Assembly (NCBI GenBank): GCA_031291095.1
Contig: JARLJR010000024.1
Span: forward strand, 62,001 to 126,000
DNA from: Legionella sp.
GTDB taxonomy: Bacteria; Pseudomonadota; Gammaproteobacteria; Legionellales; Legionellaceae
Direction: 5' to 3'
DNA length: 64,000 nucleotides
Shown: one piece after another, positions 46,343 through 56,733 of the stretch
How positions within the stretch are numbered: position 1 is the stretch's first letter
How the letters are laid out: every line of letters starts with the position of its first letter
Position numbers and translations under genes: made by a program
The notes under the pieces: model-generated
Databases searched by the model: none
What the model saw: the letters and a program-made list of their open reading frames with translations, nothing else
What the model was told of the DNA's origin: nothing

Positions 46343-46804
46343 CTATGAAGTTGATTGAATAACATATTGCAGCAAAAATATAAGCACCACGATAACAATC
46401 ATTAATGCAAGAATTTTGCCCCCTAAGCTTGCGGATTCTTTTATTTGTTTTTGTAATTCACCTGGCTGCTTTTCCTGCTCTTCTTCTGGATTAATTTCAG
46501 GACCATACATTTGTTGATCAAAGTAACGGGATATAAAATAAGAAATTATCCCCGTAATGAGGCAAGGAATAAAAAACATTAACCAAATAACAGTCTTACT
46601 TCCTGCAGAGGTATACTGATAATCATCTTGATACTTTGCCATCAGATCTAAAATAAAATCTGGGATATTGTAACTCCATTCAAATAAAAAATAAGGTAGA
46701 AGGTATAGGCTAAAAAATAACAAGCCCAAGCTCGTAGTCAGACAGATCATCCCAAAAATAAACAGCTTATTGTGGCCCCCAAAGCGATTTTGTTCCATAA
46801 CCAC
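46343..46804 (-). CDS. Three-helix membrane protein of unknown function
   Basis: A 153-residue protein with hydrophobic helices near 12-42, 68-90 and 128-150 and a charged Glu/Gln-rich loop (EINPEEEQEKQPGELQ) before the last one. No family is recognised. It is the first gene of a probable two-gene operon with the Sel1-like gene. It is divergent from ppsR. Confidence 0.6.
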   Translation of the reverse strand: MVMEQNRFGGHNKLFIFGMICLTTSLGLLFFSLYLLPYFLFEWSYNIPDFILDLMAKYQDDYQYTSAGSKTVIWLMFFIPCLITGIISYFISRYFDQQMYGPEINPEEEQEKQPGELQKQIKESASLGGKILALMIVIVVLIFLLQYVIQSTS

Positions 46805-46928
46805 CTTCTGATAGATAACTCTCCGTTTAAATTATAAGATAGCAGATGCATATAAATATGTACACTTGCTGGAGATATTAACCAATTCATTTTAAAATGA
46901 ATTAACCCCTATTCGCTTTAAAAGGTAA

Positions 46929-47750
46929 ATGATGAAACGCCATGTTTTTATGCTCTCCGATGGGACAGGAATCACCGCAGAAACCCTAGGAAACAGTCTG
47001 ATCAGTCAATTTGACAATATTTCATTTGAGCGCCTGACAATCCCCTACATTGATTCGATAGAAAAAGCCGAAAAAGTAGTGCAACAAATTAATAAAGCTT
47101 ATGAGGAACATGGTAGTAAACCACTAGTATTTATGACCCTTGTTAACCGAGAAATACGTAGTCATTTTTTTAAAGAAGCTAAAGCCTGCGTTTTTGACTT
47201 ATTTAACACCTTTATTGCTCCTCTTGAATATGAATTAAATGAGAAATCATCCTATACAGTAGGTCGGACTCATGGTGTGGTTGACAATCAATTGTATCTC
47301 CATCGCTTGGAAGCCATAGATTTCGCTCTGTCGCATGATGATGGCGTTAAAACCCGGGGTTATGAGAAAGCCGATATTATTCTCATTGGAGTTTCACGCT
47401 GCGGTAAAACGCCAAGTTGCTTGTATATGGCATTGCAATATGGGATTTTGGCAGCGAATTATCCATTCACTGAGGAAGAAATGATCGGCTTTAAATTGCC
47501 TGAGATATTAAAGCCTTATAAGCAGAAACTCTTTGGCCTAACCATTGATGTGCCGCGTCTGCAACAAATCCGTTCAGAACGCAGACCTCATAGTAAATAT
47601 GCCTCCTCTGATCAATGCCGTTTGGAAGTAGCTGAAGTTGAAGCAATGTATCAAAAAGAAAAAATACCCTACATTAATTCAACGAAGTACTCAATTGAAG
47701 AAATTTCTACCAAAATACTCGCCGCAGCAGGTTTACAGCGTAAAATTTAA
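46929..47750 (+). CDS. ppsR: Phosphoenolpyruvate synthase regulatory protein (kinase/pyrophosphorylase)
   Basis: A 273-residue DUF299 protein. It switches PEP synthase off by ADP-dependent phosphorylation of a Thr and on by Pi-dependent removal. Motifs: LSDGTGITAETLG at the N-terminus, the family P-loop GVSRCGKTPSCLYMA near 153, and SERRP...YAS toward the C-terminus. Length matches the family. Two adjacent ATGs at 46929 and 46932 follow AAAAGG. It fits an organism that controls gluconeogenesis from amino acids. Confidence 0.93.
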   Translation: MMKRHVFMLSDGTGITAETLGNSLISQFDNISFERLTIPYIDSIEKAEKVVQQINKAYEEHGSKPLVFMTLVNREIRSHFFKEAKACVFDLFNTFIAPLEYELNEKSSYTVGRTHGVVDNQLYLHRLEAIDFALSHDDGVKTRGYEKADIILIGVSRCGKTPSCLYMALQYGILAANYPFTEEEMIGFKLPEILKPYKQKLFGLTIDVPRLQQIRSERRPHSKYASSDQCRLEVAEVEAMYQKEKIPYINSTKYSIEEISTKILAAAGLQRKI

Positions 47751-47794
47751 CCTACATCCACAGAATATGTAAATTTCGCCAATTTACCCCCCCT

Positions 47795-47882
47795 CGTCAT
47801 TGCGAACAAAGTGAAGCAACCCAGGGTTCCATGCCCCGAACTCCCGGATGGCTTCGTCACTTCATTCCTCGCAGCAATGACG
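47795..47882. repeat. Dispersed inverted repeat, family D (CGTCATTGCGAAC...)
   Basis: CGTCATTGCGAACAAAGTGAAGC pairs imperfectly with GGCTTCGTCACTTCATTCCTCGCAGCAATGACG. Half copies appear at 27548 (CGTCATTGCGAACGAA) and 59375 (CACTTCGTTCGCAATGACA). It lies between the convergent ppsR and prpD. Confidence 0.78.
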
Positions 47883-47971
47883 GGATCTAAATTAACATGG
47901 TGGGCTTTATTCTTTAATTTGCCAAAACGAGGTGATGCTCCCGTTTGCACACAAACGGGATACGTTTCTAC

Positions 47972-49417
47972 CTATAACTTCCACATTACCATAAAATCTT
48001 CAACCTTCATGGCGGCTAAAGAATTGGTATCACTCATTGCCTTCGTTATCTTTTCCACACGATCAGCAGAAAACTGAGTACTCAAGTTCTTTTTAAACTT
48101 AGACAACAGAACTGGAATGCCCTCTTCACGTCGACGCTTGTGACCAATAGGATACTCAACGGTGATCAATTCACTTTCAGTGCCATCTTTAAACACTAAT
48201 TTGATGCTGTTAGCAATTGAACGCTTCTCAGGATCATGATACTCACGTGAAAAACGCTCATTCTCAGTCACATGCATCTTCGCGCGTAACGCATCAATGC
48301 GTGGGTCTGCGGCAACATCATCTTCATAATGCTCTGCGGTTAAATCACCAAATAAGAGGCCTATAGCAACCATGTACTGCAAGCAATGATCGCGATCTGC
48401 TGGATTATGAAGTGCACCTTGCTTACTAATAATACGAATCGCGGATTCGTGAGTAACTAGTTCCACTCGTGCAATATCATCAAATCGCTCTTTAACCATA
48501 GGATGTAATACCACCGCACACTCAACTGCTGTTTGCGCATGAAACTCCGCAGGATAAGATAATTTAAACAGCACGTTTTCCATCACATAGCTGCCATAAG
48601 GACGCTGGAATTTAAACGGTTTCTTACCAAATAAAACATCATAAAAGCCCCAGGTCGGCACACTTAAAGCACTGGGATAACCCATTTCACCTTGCTTGGC
48701 AATTAACGCCAGGCGCACAGCGCGCGACGTTGCATCCCCCGCAGCCCAGGATTTGCGTGAACCCGCATTCGGAGCGTGTCTGTAGGTTCTTAAACTTTGG
48801 CCATCGACAAATACCTGAGACAAAGTTCTTAACATCATGTCTCTGTCCGCTCCAAATAACAAAGCAGCAACCGCTGCACTGGCAACTTTTACTAAAATGA
48901 CATGATCCAAACCAACACGGTTAAAGCTGTTTTCAAGAGCCAGACAGCCTTGAATTTCATGCGCCTTAATCATCGCAGTAAGGACATCTTGCATTAAAAT
49001 TGGTGCTTTACCTTGAGCGCAATTTTGTCGACACATATAATCAGCTACCGCAAGAATAGCGCCCAAATTATCCGATGGATGCCCCCATTCTGCCGCCAAC
49101 CAAGTATCGTTAAAATCCAACCAACGAATCATCGCACCAATATTAAACGCCGCTTGAACAGGATCCAGTTCATAAGATGTTCCAGGAACGCGTGCGCCCC
49201 CCGCTAAAATAGCACCAGGAACAATTGGCCCCATTAACTTAGTGCATTCAGGGAAGTTAAGTGCCAAGATACCGCAGCCTAAAGTGTCCATTAAACACAG
49301 GCGTGCTGTTTCATAGGCTATAACACTATCAATTTTTTTATTTAACACATAATCAGCAATATCAATAATTGCCTGATCGTAATCAGGCTTCACATTATCT
49401 TCTACATAACTGCTCAT
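47972..49417 (-). CDS. prpD: 2-methylcitrate dehydratase
   Basis: A 481-residue MmgE/PrpD-family enzyme that dehydrates 2-methylcitrate in the methylcitrate cycle of propionate breakdown. The family segments [40 protein letters not shown] and [12 protein letters not shown] are present in order. ATG 49417 is preferred, with AGAGG upstream, and falls two bases past the prpC stop; a longer frame to 49435 would overlap prpC. It is the last gene of the prpB-prpC-prpD operon. Confidence 0.95.
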   Translation of the reverse strand: MSSYVEDNVKPDYDQAIIDIADYVLNKKIDSVIAYETARLCLMDTLGCGILALNFPECTKLMGPIVPGAILAGGARVPGTSYELDPVQAAFNIGAMIRWLDFNDTWLAAEWGHPSDNLGAILAVADYMCRQNCAQGKAPILMQDVLTAMIKAHEIQGCLALENSFNRVGLDHVILVKVASAAVAALLFGADRDMMLRTLSQVFVDGQSLRTYRHAPNAGSRKSWAAGDATSRAVRLALIAKQGEMGYPSALSVPTWGFYDVLFGKKPFKFQRPYGSYVMENVLFKLSYPAEFHAQTAVECAVVLHPMVKERFDDIARVELVTHESAIRIISKQGALHNPADRDHCLQYMVAIGLLFGDLTAEHYEDDVAADPRIDALRAKMHVTENERFSREYHDPEKRSIANSIKLVFKDGTESELITVEYPIGHKRRREEGIPVLLSKFKKNLSTQFSADRVEKITKAMSDTNSLAAMKVEDFMVMWKL

Positions 49418-49418
49418 A

Positions 49419-50534
49419 TTAACCTCTAGTATCAATTGCAGGGAATTCTCTAGGCTCAGGACCAGTGTATTTTGATGAGGGGCGGATTAATTTATTATTC
49501 GCACGTTGTTCAAATACATGGGCAGCCCATCCGGTAATGCGGGACATCACGAAAATTGGCGTGAATAAGAAGGTCGGAATTCCACAATAATGGTACGCAG
49601 AGGCGCTGTAGAAATCGAGATTTGGGAATAATTTCTTCTCTTGCCACATCACTTCTTCGATGCGCTCAGAAACATTGTACAAATCAAGCTGTTTCTTTTC
49701 TTCACCCAAACGGAATGACCACTTTTTAATAATGTCAGAACGTGGGTCACTGGTTGTATAAACTCGATGGCCAAAGCCCATAACTAATTCTTTATTTTCC
49801 AGCATTTTTTTCAAGCCAACTTCAGCTTCATCAGGAGTTTTAAACCGTTCGATTACTCCCATTGCTGCTTCATTCGCACCGCCATGTAATGGCCCACGTA
49901 AAGTACCAATAGCACTAACAATAGCCGAATAAAAATCAGAAAGTGTGGCGGCGGTCACACGCGCAGCAAAAGTTGAGGCATTAAACTCATGTTCCGCATA
50001 TAAAATCAAGGAAACATCCATCATGTCGACCTCAAGCTGGCTTGGCTTACGACCATGTAATAAAGCAAGGAAATGCCCGCCTGTAGTAGACTCTTCGCTT
50101 AATCCTGATATTTCTTTATTTTTAAAATGATAGTTATACCAATAACAGATCATGCCAGGGAATAAAGCAAAAAGGCGATCTGCGATTTGGTGTTCCTCAG
50201 AAAAATTATGTTCTGGTTCAATATTCCCCAAGAATGAACAGGCAGTTCTTAATACATCCATAGGATGAGCGTCTTTAGGGATCATTTTTAATACAGCTTT
50301 TAATGCATCAGGCAAAGTACGCAAACCTACAATTTTCTTCGTATAGGCATCCAACTCGCTCTGCGTTGGCAATTTACCGTAGAGTAATAAATAAGCAACT
50401 TCCTCAAAAGTAGCATGCTCTGCTAAATCATCAATGGAATAACCTCTATAATTCAAACCATTTCCCAGCCCAACTGTAGCAATAGCTGATTCCCCAGCAA
50501 TAACCCCGGCTAAACCGCCACTTTTAACACTCAT
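49419..50534 (-). CDS. prpC: 2-methylcitrate synthase
   Basis: A 371-residue citrate-synthase-family protein that condenses propionyl-CoA and oxaloacetate. It starts with [14 protein letters not shown]...[11 protein letters not shown], typical of PrpC rather than GltA. Catalytic motifs are GPLHGGANE and [13 protein letters not shown] (His) and a conserved Asp near the C-terminus ([18 protein letters not shown]). It overlaps prpB by 11 bases and is followed directly by prpD. Confidence 0.95.
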   Translation of the reverse strand: MSVKSGGLAGVIAGESAIATVGLGNGLNYRGYSIDDLAEHATFEEVAYLLLYGKLPTQSELDAYTKKIVGLRTLPDALKAVLKMIPKDAHPMDVLRTACSFLGNIEPEHNFSEEHQIADRLFALFPGMICYWYNYHFKNKEISGLSEESTTGGHFLALLHGRKPSQLEVDMMDVSLILYAEHEFNASTFAARVTAATLSDFYSAIVSAIGTLRGPLHGGANEAAMGVIERFKTPDEAEVGLKKMLENKELVMGFGHRVYTTSDPRSDIIKKWSFRLGEEKKQLDLYNVSERIEEVMWQEKKLFPNLDFYSASAYHYCGIPTFLFTPIFVMSRITGWAAHVFEQRANNKLIRPSSKYTGPEPREFPAIDTRG

Positions 50535-51411
50535 TGTCCTCTTCCTCCATCAATTGGTCTAGTTTTTGTTCGTAAAGGTGATAACCAAGAACTCCATATA
50601 ATTCTTCACGAGTTTGCATTTTACTCAGCATAGATTGTTGTGTTCCCTGCTGGATAATTGCTTGATAAGTAGTTAAAGCAGCTTGAGACATTGCTCTAAA
50701 CGCGCTTAATGGATATAGAATTAAAGAGACCCCCACACTAGCCAGCTCGTCACGAGTAAACAAGGGAGTCTTACCAAACTCAGTAATATTAGCAAGGATT
50801 GGCACATGAACTGCGCTACTAAAGGTTTTATATTCTTCCAATGTAGTCATTGCTTCAGGGAAAATCATGTCTGCACCTAATTCAACACAAAGCTGTGCAC
50901 GCTCAATTGCAGCATTCATGCCTTCAACTGCATAAGAGTCTGTTCGCGCCATAATCACAAAATCAGGGTCTTGACGTGCGTCCACCGCAGCCTTAATGCG
51001 ATCCCCCATCTCTTTCATGGAAACAATAGCTTTATTGGGTCGATGCCCACATCGTTTTGCCAAAACCTGATCTTCAATGTGAATTGCCGCGACGCCAGTT
51101 TTCTCCATCAGCTTAATGGTTCGTGCAATATTAAATGCGTGGCCCCAGCCGGTATCGACATCAACAAGGAGTGGTAAAGGACAGGCTTCCGTAATTCGAC
51201 GAGCATCCTCAAGAACTTCAGCTAAACCGGTCATTCCCAAATCGGGTATTCCATAAGAAGCATTCGCTACTCCGGCACCTGAAAGATAAATCGCCTGTGC
51301 GCCTGATGATTGTGCCAGCATTGCAGAATAGGCATTGATTGTACCAAGCACTTGTAAGGGTTTATTATCTTGCACTGCTTGTCTGAATGCTTTCCCCATA
51401 GAACGAACCAT
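50524..51411 (-). CDS. prpB: Methylisocitrate lyase
   Basis: A 295-residue isocitrate lyase superfamily enzyme. It splits 2-methylisocitrate into pyruvate and succinate. Marks: [12 protein letters not shown] (metal-binding Asp) and the catalytic-loop signature KRCGHRPNK, followed by [12 protein letters not shown]. The ATG at 51411 follows AAGGAG. It is the first gene of the prpBCD operon; no prpR regulator is adjacent. The 51412-51656 gap shows only weak promoter-like elements. Confidence 0.95.
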   Translation of the reverse strand: MVRSMGKAFRQAVQDNKPLQVLGTINAYSAMLAQSSGAQAIYLSGAGVANASYGIPDLGMTGLAEVLEDARRITEACPLPLLVDVDTGWGHAFNIARTIKLMEKTGVAAIHIEDQVLAKRCGHRPNKAIVSMKEMGDRIKAAVDARQDPDFVIMARTDSYAVEGMNAAIERAQLCVELGADMIFPEAMTTLEEYKTFSSAVHVPILANITEFGKTPLFTRDELASVGVSLILYPLSAFRAMSQAALTTYQAIIQQGTQQSMLSKMQTREELYGVLGYHLYEQKLDQLMEEEDNEC

Positions 51412-51656
51412 TAACGATCACTCCTTGATTTTTAAGGATTATCATTATGCGCTCATCGTTGAAGAAATCAAGAGAGATTGACTATGGAAAATAAATGCAT
51501 TTCTCCGCAATCATAGATGGCTCTCAGACGCTCCCAATGAGCCCTAAGTAGTATTTGGCTGATGATATCAATCATGCCTCCAAGTTCCCCACTTGCAATA
51601 TATAAGCTTTCTGCACTATATTTATAGTTTTAGAATTACCCTATTTTTATCGATAT

Positions 51657-52352
51657 ATGTTTGAGGATGACCAACAAGCGATGACCCACCACGTCAAGCT
51701 CTCGCGTAAATTAATCACTGCACGAAACGACAAGCAAGCTGCTTTTCTTGATTCTATTGATCGTAATGCCATCACGTTCGCGGTAGGCCCTGCTGGAACG
51801 GGTAAAACCTATCTTGCCGTATCTAAAGCCATTCAATGCTTTGAAAAAGGTGAAGTGCAACGACTTATTTTTGTAAGACCAGCGGTCGAAGCGGGCGAGA
51901 AGCTTGGCTTTCTTCCTGGTGATTTAGTAGAAAAAGTACTTCCTTATTTAAGACCCATTTACGATGCATTATATGAAATGATTGGTTTTAAAGAGACTCA
52001 GAAACTCATTCAAAGTGATATAATTGAAGTATTGCCATTGGCATTTATGCGTGGACGTACATTAAATGAATCATTCATCATCCTTGATGAAGCCCAAAAT
52101 ACTACGGTAATGCAAATGAAAATGTTTTTAACGCGTATGGGTTTTGGCTCTAAAACAGTGATTACCGGTGACATGACCCAGGTGGATTTGCCTCGTGGTA
52201 TTGATTCCGGGCTCGCCCATGCAGTAGGATTATTCAAAAAAATTCCAGAGATTAGCATTCATACCTTCACAAGTCGCGAAGTAGTAAGACATCCTCTGGT
52301 ATCAAAAATTGTTGATTGCTATGATCGCGACTCAACAGGAAAAACTAAATAA
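51657..52352 (+). CDS. ybeZ: PhoH-like ATPase YbeZ, short form
   Basis: A 231-residue PhoH domain with Walker A GPAGTGKT near 44-51, then RPAVEAGEKLGFLPGD, Walker B FIILDEAQN and TGDMTQVDLP. E. coli YbeZ has about 100 more residues at the N-terminus. No in-frame start exists between the ATG at 51657 and a stop codon at 51603, so the short form is real unless a frameshift lies upstream. It is the first gene of the ybeZ-ybeY-corC group, which acts in ribosome and RNA maintenance. No clear ribosome site is visible. Confidence 0.92.
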   Translation: MFEDDQQAMTHHVKLSRKLITARNDKQAAFLDSIDRNAITFAVGPAGTGKTYLAVSKAIQCFEKGEVQRLIFVRPAVEAGEKLGFLPGDLVEKVLPYLRPIYDALYEMIGFKETQKLIQSDIIEVLPLAFMRGRTLNESFIILDEAQNTTVMQMKMFLTRMGFGSKTVITGDMTQVDLPRGIDSGLAHAVGLFKKIPEISIHTFTSREVVRHPLVSKIVDCYDRDSTGKTK

Positions 52353-52358
52353 TTTATT

Positions 52359-52835
52359 ATGACTTATTACATAGACATTCAAAATGCAACAGATGAACCT
52401 CTGGCAATGGATGAGGATCAAATAATGCGTTTGGCCTCACTCGCATTAAGGGATTACAAAAAAGAGGCGGAGCTAACCGTTCGCTTTGTTACCCCAGAAG
52501 AAATCACTCATTTAAATCATACGTACAGGAAAAAAAATAAGCCCACAAATGTTCTGTCATTTCCCAGTGAATTGCCTCCTGAAATTCAACTGGAATGCCC
52601 TCTTCTTGGCGATGTAATTATTTGCCCACAGGTATTACTTGCTGAATGCAAGGAACTCAATAAAACGTTAGATGCTCATTGGAGCTTAATACTGATTCAT
52701 GGAATACTGCACTTATTAGGCTATGATCATATCATGGACGATGATGCAACCGTGATGCAAGCGATTGAAATCAAATTGTTAGCAGAATTAGGTTATACTA
52801 ATCCTTACGATGCAGAGGGTAATCAACTTGACTAA
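52359..52835 (+). CDS. ybeY: Endoribonuclease YbeY, rRNA maturation factor
   Basis: A 158-residue zinc metalloprotein of the UPF0054 family. The diagnostic HGILHLLGYDH motif near residue 110 gives three zinc-binding histidines, and NVLSFP is conserved upstream. It works in 16S rRNA 3'-end maturation and 70S quality control. It sits six bases after ybeZ, and corC starts inside its 3' end. Confidence 0.95.
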   Translation: MTYYIDIQNATDEPLAMDEDQIMRLASLALRDYKKEAELTVRFVTPEEITHLNHTYRKKNKPTNVLSFPSELPPEIQLECPLLGDVIICPQVLLAECKELNKTLDAHWSLILIHGILHLLGYDHIMDDDATVMQAIEIKLLAELGYTNPYDAEGNQLD

Positions 52836-53655
52836 AGAGGAAGATGGAAGTTCGTGGTTTGCACGCTTAAAACATTTTTTACAAGGCGAACCACAAAATC
52901 AAGAAGAGCTAGTTAGTTTATTAAGAGACGCTCAAATTCGCTCCCTGATCAATTCAGAAACGTTAGCGATGATTGAGGGTGCTATTCTTTTTTCGAAAAT
53001 GCGTGTTCGAGACATCATGTTGCCGAAGAACCAAATGGTTTGTTTCAAACAAAATGATGAATTCAACGACATTATCAAAAAAGTGACCCAAACTGGGCAT
53101 TCACGATTTCCAGTAACTGATGAGAATGGAGAAGAAGTCATCGGCATACTACATGCCAAAGACTTACTACGCAATCAAGCGGATAGCAGCAACTCCTTTG
53201 ATTTACTTGATATTTGCAGACAAGTCACGTTTGTTCCTGAGAGCAGACGTCTTGATAGTTTGCTTAGCGAATTTCGCAGCAATAAAAATCATATGGCAAT
53301 TGTTGTGGATGAATACGGAGAGGTTTCCGGATTTGTCACCATTGAAGATATAATCGAACAAATCATTGGTGATATTGAAGATGAATTCGATATCGACGAA
53401 GATGCCTACATTAAAGCTCATGACAATGGACACTATATTGTTAAAGCACATACGCCCATTGACGAATTTAATGAGCAACTCAATACTAATTTTAGCGATG
53501 AAACCTATGATACAATTGGTGGAATTGTAATGAACAGTTTTGGTTACTTACCAACACGTGGAGAAACCATAACTATTGGTTCTTTAGAATTTAAAATCAT
53601 TAATGCAGATGCACGCCGAATTAAGCTTATAGAATGCATTGAGAAACGCTCTTAA
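52810..53655 (+). CDS. corC: CorC/YbeX-family CBS-domain protein
   Basis: A 281-residue protein with paired CBS domains (about 65-190; MRVRDIMLPKNQMV, GHSRFPVTDENGEEVIGILHAKDLL, IVVDEYGEVSGFVTIEDIIEQIIGDIEDE) and a C-terminal CorC_HlyC domain (about 200-280). Relatives affect magnesium/cobalt handling and ribosome function. ATG 52810 overlaps ybeY by 26 bases. A TTG at 52828 has a better ribosome site (AGAGGG) and may be the true start. cpxR follows after 12 bases. Confidence 0.92.
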   Translation: MQRVINLTKEEDGSSWFARLKHFLQGEPQNQEELVSLLRDAQIRSLINSETLAMIEGAILFSKMRVRDIMLPKNQMVCFKQNDEFNDIIKKVTQTGHSRFPVTDENGEEVIGILHAKDLLRNQADSSNSFDLLDICRQVTFVPESRRLDSLLSEFRSNKNHMAIVVDEYGEVSGFVTIEDIIEQIIGDIEDEFDIDEDAYIKAHDNGHYIVKAHTPIDEFNEQLNTNFSDETYDTIGGIVMNSFGYLPTRGETITIGSLEFKIINADARRIKLIECIEKRS

Positions 53656-53667
53656 CCAAGGCATATC

Positions 53668-54348
53668 ATGAATGGAAATATACTTGTAATCGATGATGAT
53701 ACTGAATTAACTGATTTGCTGGCCCAATACTTAGAGCCAGAAGGCTATCATGCTATTTGTGTGCATGATGGCGAAAGTGGCGTGAAAAAAGCATTAAACC
53801 AACCTTTTGATGCCATTATTCTGGATGTAATGCTCCCGAAGTTAAACGGTTTTGAAGTATTAAAATCGATTCGTGAACATCTCGAAACCCCAGTGCTCAT
53901 GCTAACCGCACGCGGCGATGACATTGATCGCATCGTAGGCTTGGAAATTGGGGCAGATGACTATTTACCAAAACCATGTAACCCACGTGAGTTGGTTGCC
54001 AGATTACGCGCCATCCTAAGACGCACACAAAAAATACCTACTAGTAAACCCATAATTGAGCATCATAACATTGTTGTCGATTGCTCTAAACGCCACGTAA
54101 CTATGGCTGGGCACTATCTTGAATTAACTAATGCAGAATTTAATATTCTCGAAATGTTAATTAAATCACCTGGGCAAGCTTTTTCTAAAGAAGAGCTGAC
54201 TGAGTATGCTCTGGGAAGAAAATATACGGCCTATGATCGCAGTATCGATGTGCACATCAGTAATTTAAGAAATAAATTGGGCGATAATCCACAAGGCGAA
54301 CCCATAGTAAAAACAGTAAGAGGTTTTGGATATTTATTTAATGCGTAG
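53668..54348 (+). CDS. cpxR: Response regulator CpxR
   Basis: A 226-residue OmpR-family regulator. The receiver has Asp-Asp-Asp at 9-11 (IDDDTEL), phospho-acceptor in ILDVMLPKLNG, a Thr in LTARG and Lys in YLPKPCNPREL. A winged-helix DNA-binding domain follows (about 130-225, ending VKTVRGFGYLF). In L. pneumophila CpxR controls envelope stress and several icm/dot and effector genes. Its stop overlaps the cpxA start by 8 bases. The whole stretch from ybeZ onward has short gaps and may be co-transcribed. Confidence 0.93.
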   Translation: MNGNILVIDDDTELTDLLAQYLEPEGYHAICVHDGESGVKKALNQPFDAIILDVMLPKLNGFEVLKSIREHLETPVLMLTARGDDIDRIVGLEIGADDYLPKPCNPRELVARLRAILRRTQKIPTSKPIIEHHNIVVDCSKRHVTMAGHYLELTNAEFNILEMLIKSPGQAFSKEELTEYALGRKYTAYDRSIDVHISNLRNKLGDNPQGEPIVKTVRGFGYLFNA

Positions 54349-55699
54349 TTTATACTGGAAAATTTTCGTTTCTTTCTGGTTAGCAACCATTCTCATTATT
54401 ATCACCACAGCTTGGGTTATCAGTCATGTAGCCCAAAAGTCTTCTTTACCTGCTCAAGAACAGCTTTTTATGGATAGCTATGCAAATGCTGCAGTGGCTA
54501 CTTTTGAGTCTGGGGAGCACACTGCCCTGCTAAAATGGCTGAATAAAATTGGGATTTCCCGACATATGACTATGTTCCTCATTTCGAGTACAGGCGAAAT
54601 TATCGGCACAGAGGCTCCCCCTGATAATGTCAAAAAAGTTGCGGAAAATTTACTTAAAGATCAATTAAGTGAAGGAATTTTAAAATCAGAAAAACTGATT
54701 GTTAGCCATGAAATCTTATCCACCTCAGGTAAATTTTATCGTCTAGCAGCAGTAAGTGAAAAGCCTATTTCTCATTTTGTAGGTATTCCCTGGGCAGGCC
54801 TTGCAATACGTCTTATCTTAGCTACATTCATTAGTGGTCTGATTTGCTACTTGCTTTCGCGCTACTTAACCCTACCCTTACGCTCATTAGGTATGGCAGC
54901 AAAGTCCATTGCCAAAGGTCAGTTGAATACGCGTGTTGGGCATTTAAGGGGGCATCATAAAGACGAAATTGCACAATTAAGTGATGAATTTGATCGTATG
55001 GCAGAGCAACTTGAAGCATTAGTTAACTCGAAAGAGCGCTTATTGCAGGATATTTCCCACGAATTAAGATCCCCGCTTGCACGCCTGCAAATTGCGATTG
55101 AGTTAGGGCGAAATAAAACCAATCAACTTGCTGAAACTGAATTTAACCGTATGGAGCTTGAATGCTCGCGATTAAATGCATTAATCACTGAGGTATTAGA
55201 TTTCGCACGACTAGATAAATCTACGACTGAGTTGCATCTGTCTCTAGTCGATATGCCTGCTCTACTAAAAGGCGTTGTTCAAGATGCCAATTATGAATGT
55301 AATCACGAAATAAATCGAGTATGCGAAGAAACATTAGAGCCTTGCCAGTTATTGGTTGATCAGCGCTTAATCCATCGCGCCATCGAAAATATTGTGCGTA
55401 ATGCCTTACACTACTCCCCAGACACAGAACAAATACGCGTCTCGCTGTGCCATGATGAAAGCAAAGAACATGTATTCATTGACATTAGTGATAAAGGCCC
55501 TGGCGTTCCCGAAGGACAACTAGAAAAAATATTTAATCCTTTTTATCGTGTCGATACCTCTCGCGAGAAAAAAACGGGCGGCTATGGTTTAGGTCTAGCC
55601 ATCGCGTTCCGTGCCATCCAACTACATCAAGGAAGTATTAGTGCTGAAAATAATCCAGATGGCGGTTTATTAGTGCGGATTAAACTTAAAGTACAATAA
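54341..55699 (+). CDS. cpxA: Sensor histidine kinase CpxA
   Basis: A 452-residue inner-membrane kinase. Two membrane helices (about 8-30 and 150-175) flank a periplasmic sensor loop. HAMP follows, then the phospho-acceptor His in QDISHELRSPLARLQIA (H-box near 237) and the ATPase motifs ENIVRNALHYSP, DKGPGVPEGQLEKIF and GGYGLGLAI. It senses envelope stress and phosphorylates CpxR. ATG 54341 overlaps cpxR; a TTG at 54326 is less likely. A family C palindrome with a T-rich tail follows the stop. Confidence 0.93.
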   Translation: MRSLYWKIFVSFWLATILIIITTAWVISHVAQKSSLPAQEQLFMDSYANAAVATFESGEHTALLKWLNKIGISRHMTMFLISSTGEIIGTEAPPDNVKKVAENLLKDQLSEGILKSEKLIVSHEILSTSGKFYRLAAVSEKPISHFVGIPWAGLAIRLILATFISGLICYLLSRYLTLPLRSLGMAAKSIAKGQLNTRVGHLRGHHKDEIAQLSDEFDRMAEQLEALVNSKERLLQDISHELRSPLARLQIAIELGRNKTNQLAETEFNRMELECSRLNALITEVLDFARLDKSTTELHLSLVDMPALLKGVVQDANYECNHEINRVCEETLEPCQLLVDQRLIHRAIENIVRNALHYSPDTEQIRVSLCHDESKEHVFIDISDKGPGVPEGQLEKIFNPFYRVDTSREKKTGGYGLGLAIAFRAIQLHQGSISAENNPDGGLLVRIKLKVQ

Positions 55700-55724
55700 T
55701 GTGTTTATAGTCCAACATTATAAC

Positions 55725-55742
55725 CTGGTTGCGAGCAACCAG
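55725..55742 (+). terminator. Family C palindrome acting as cpxA terminator
   Basis: CTGGTTGC-GA-GCAACCAG is followed directly by ATTTTTCTT. The stem plus T tract make an intrinsic terminator after cpxA, formed from the dispersed CCTGGTTGC repeat family. Confidence 0.7.
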
Positions 55743-55888
55743 ATTTTTCTTAATGCGCTAAAAAAACACAACCTAAAAACAAATACTCGCCGCACGCAAT
55801 TAGACTATACAGCCCTTATAAATACTAGATTTCCTTGTCCAATTAAGATACAATATGCAAGTCATAGAGCAATAGGAACAATAACTAT

Positions 55889-56671
55889 ATGCCGAATACC
55901 AAATATTTAGAAAAATCGAGTGGCCCTCTTTTCTTTACCGGCTTTATAGCATCTAAGCTTCAGTACGTTCCCTTTGCTGCGGCAGCGGCTGCCTTCCGAT
56001 TTATCTCATTAGGTCTTTATCTTATTGCCTACAGCTTCTGGTTTGCTGCAAGCTACAACCAGTCCGAGCATGAACGAGCTGATAAAGAGTGGTATGGCTT
56101 TGCTCAAATTAAAGAACAATTTCTTTTTTCATCATTAGCTGGATTTATCGCAACCGTTGTTAGCGTTGCCGCTATTTTTGTACCCGCTCTATTTCCGCCA
56201 GCAGCCTGGCTTTTTGTGCTTGGTAATACCCTTTGGACTATAGGTGAATACCATAAACTAAATAATCCACCTAAAGATCAAGATTTTTCTTATTCTCAAC
56301 AAGAAGCGTATACATCCTATGCGGTGTCTACATCAATTATCAGTGTAATTAGTGCTATCTCAGCTACGATAATGTTTCTATTTCCACCAATTACCATGGC
56401 TCTTTCCATATTCACCATTCTTGTTTGCGCAGGATTTGGCGTTTTAGCTTGTGAGTATTTATTAGACTATAATTTTGGCGATCATCCCACAACCTTTACC
56501 TCTTCAGCTGATGCAATGGAAAAAGGTCTAGGCGCGGGCGTATCTCCCCAAAATAATCCCTCTCATACTCATGAACCTGTACATACGAAAAAAATCTTCC
56601 AAGATGCCTCCCCAGTAGTGCAAGAGAATTTAAATCCAGTAGTAGTCGAGGATACGGGTCCAAATATCTAG
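55889..56671 (+). CDS. Four-helix membrane protein of unknown function
   Basis: A 260-residue protein. Hydrophobic stretches near 17-55, 80-115, 145-165 and 170-195 give four or more membrane helices. A 60-residue Pro/Asn/Val-rich soluble tail follows (THEPVHTKKIFQDASP and VVVEDTGPNI). Such a layout recurs among Legionella-only proteins, and secretion is possible but unproven. I do not recognise a family. A short gap separates it from cdd. Confidence 0.65.
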   Translation: MPNTKYLEKSSGPLFFTGFIASKLQYVPFAAAAAAFRFISLGLYLIAYSFWFAASYNQSEHERADKEWYGFAQIKEQFLFSSLAGFIATVVSVAAIFVPALFPPAAWLFVLGNTLWTIGEYHKLNNPPKDQDFSYSQQEAYTSYAVSTSIISVISAISATIMFLFPPITMALSIFTILVCAGFGVLACEYLLDYNFGDHPTTFTSSADAMEKGLGAGVSPQNNPSHTHEPVHTKKIFQDASPVVQENLNPVVVEDTGPNI

Positions 56672-56733
56672 CCATAAAATAACTTCTGCTCTATAATCTA
56701 GCCTTTTCAATTTTATTCAGGCAAGAGAGAAAC

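Noticed and set aside
47747-48077. Short frames on both strands at the ppsR/prpD junction
   Set aside because: They are made from the family D inverted repeat, which reads open on both strands.
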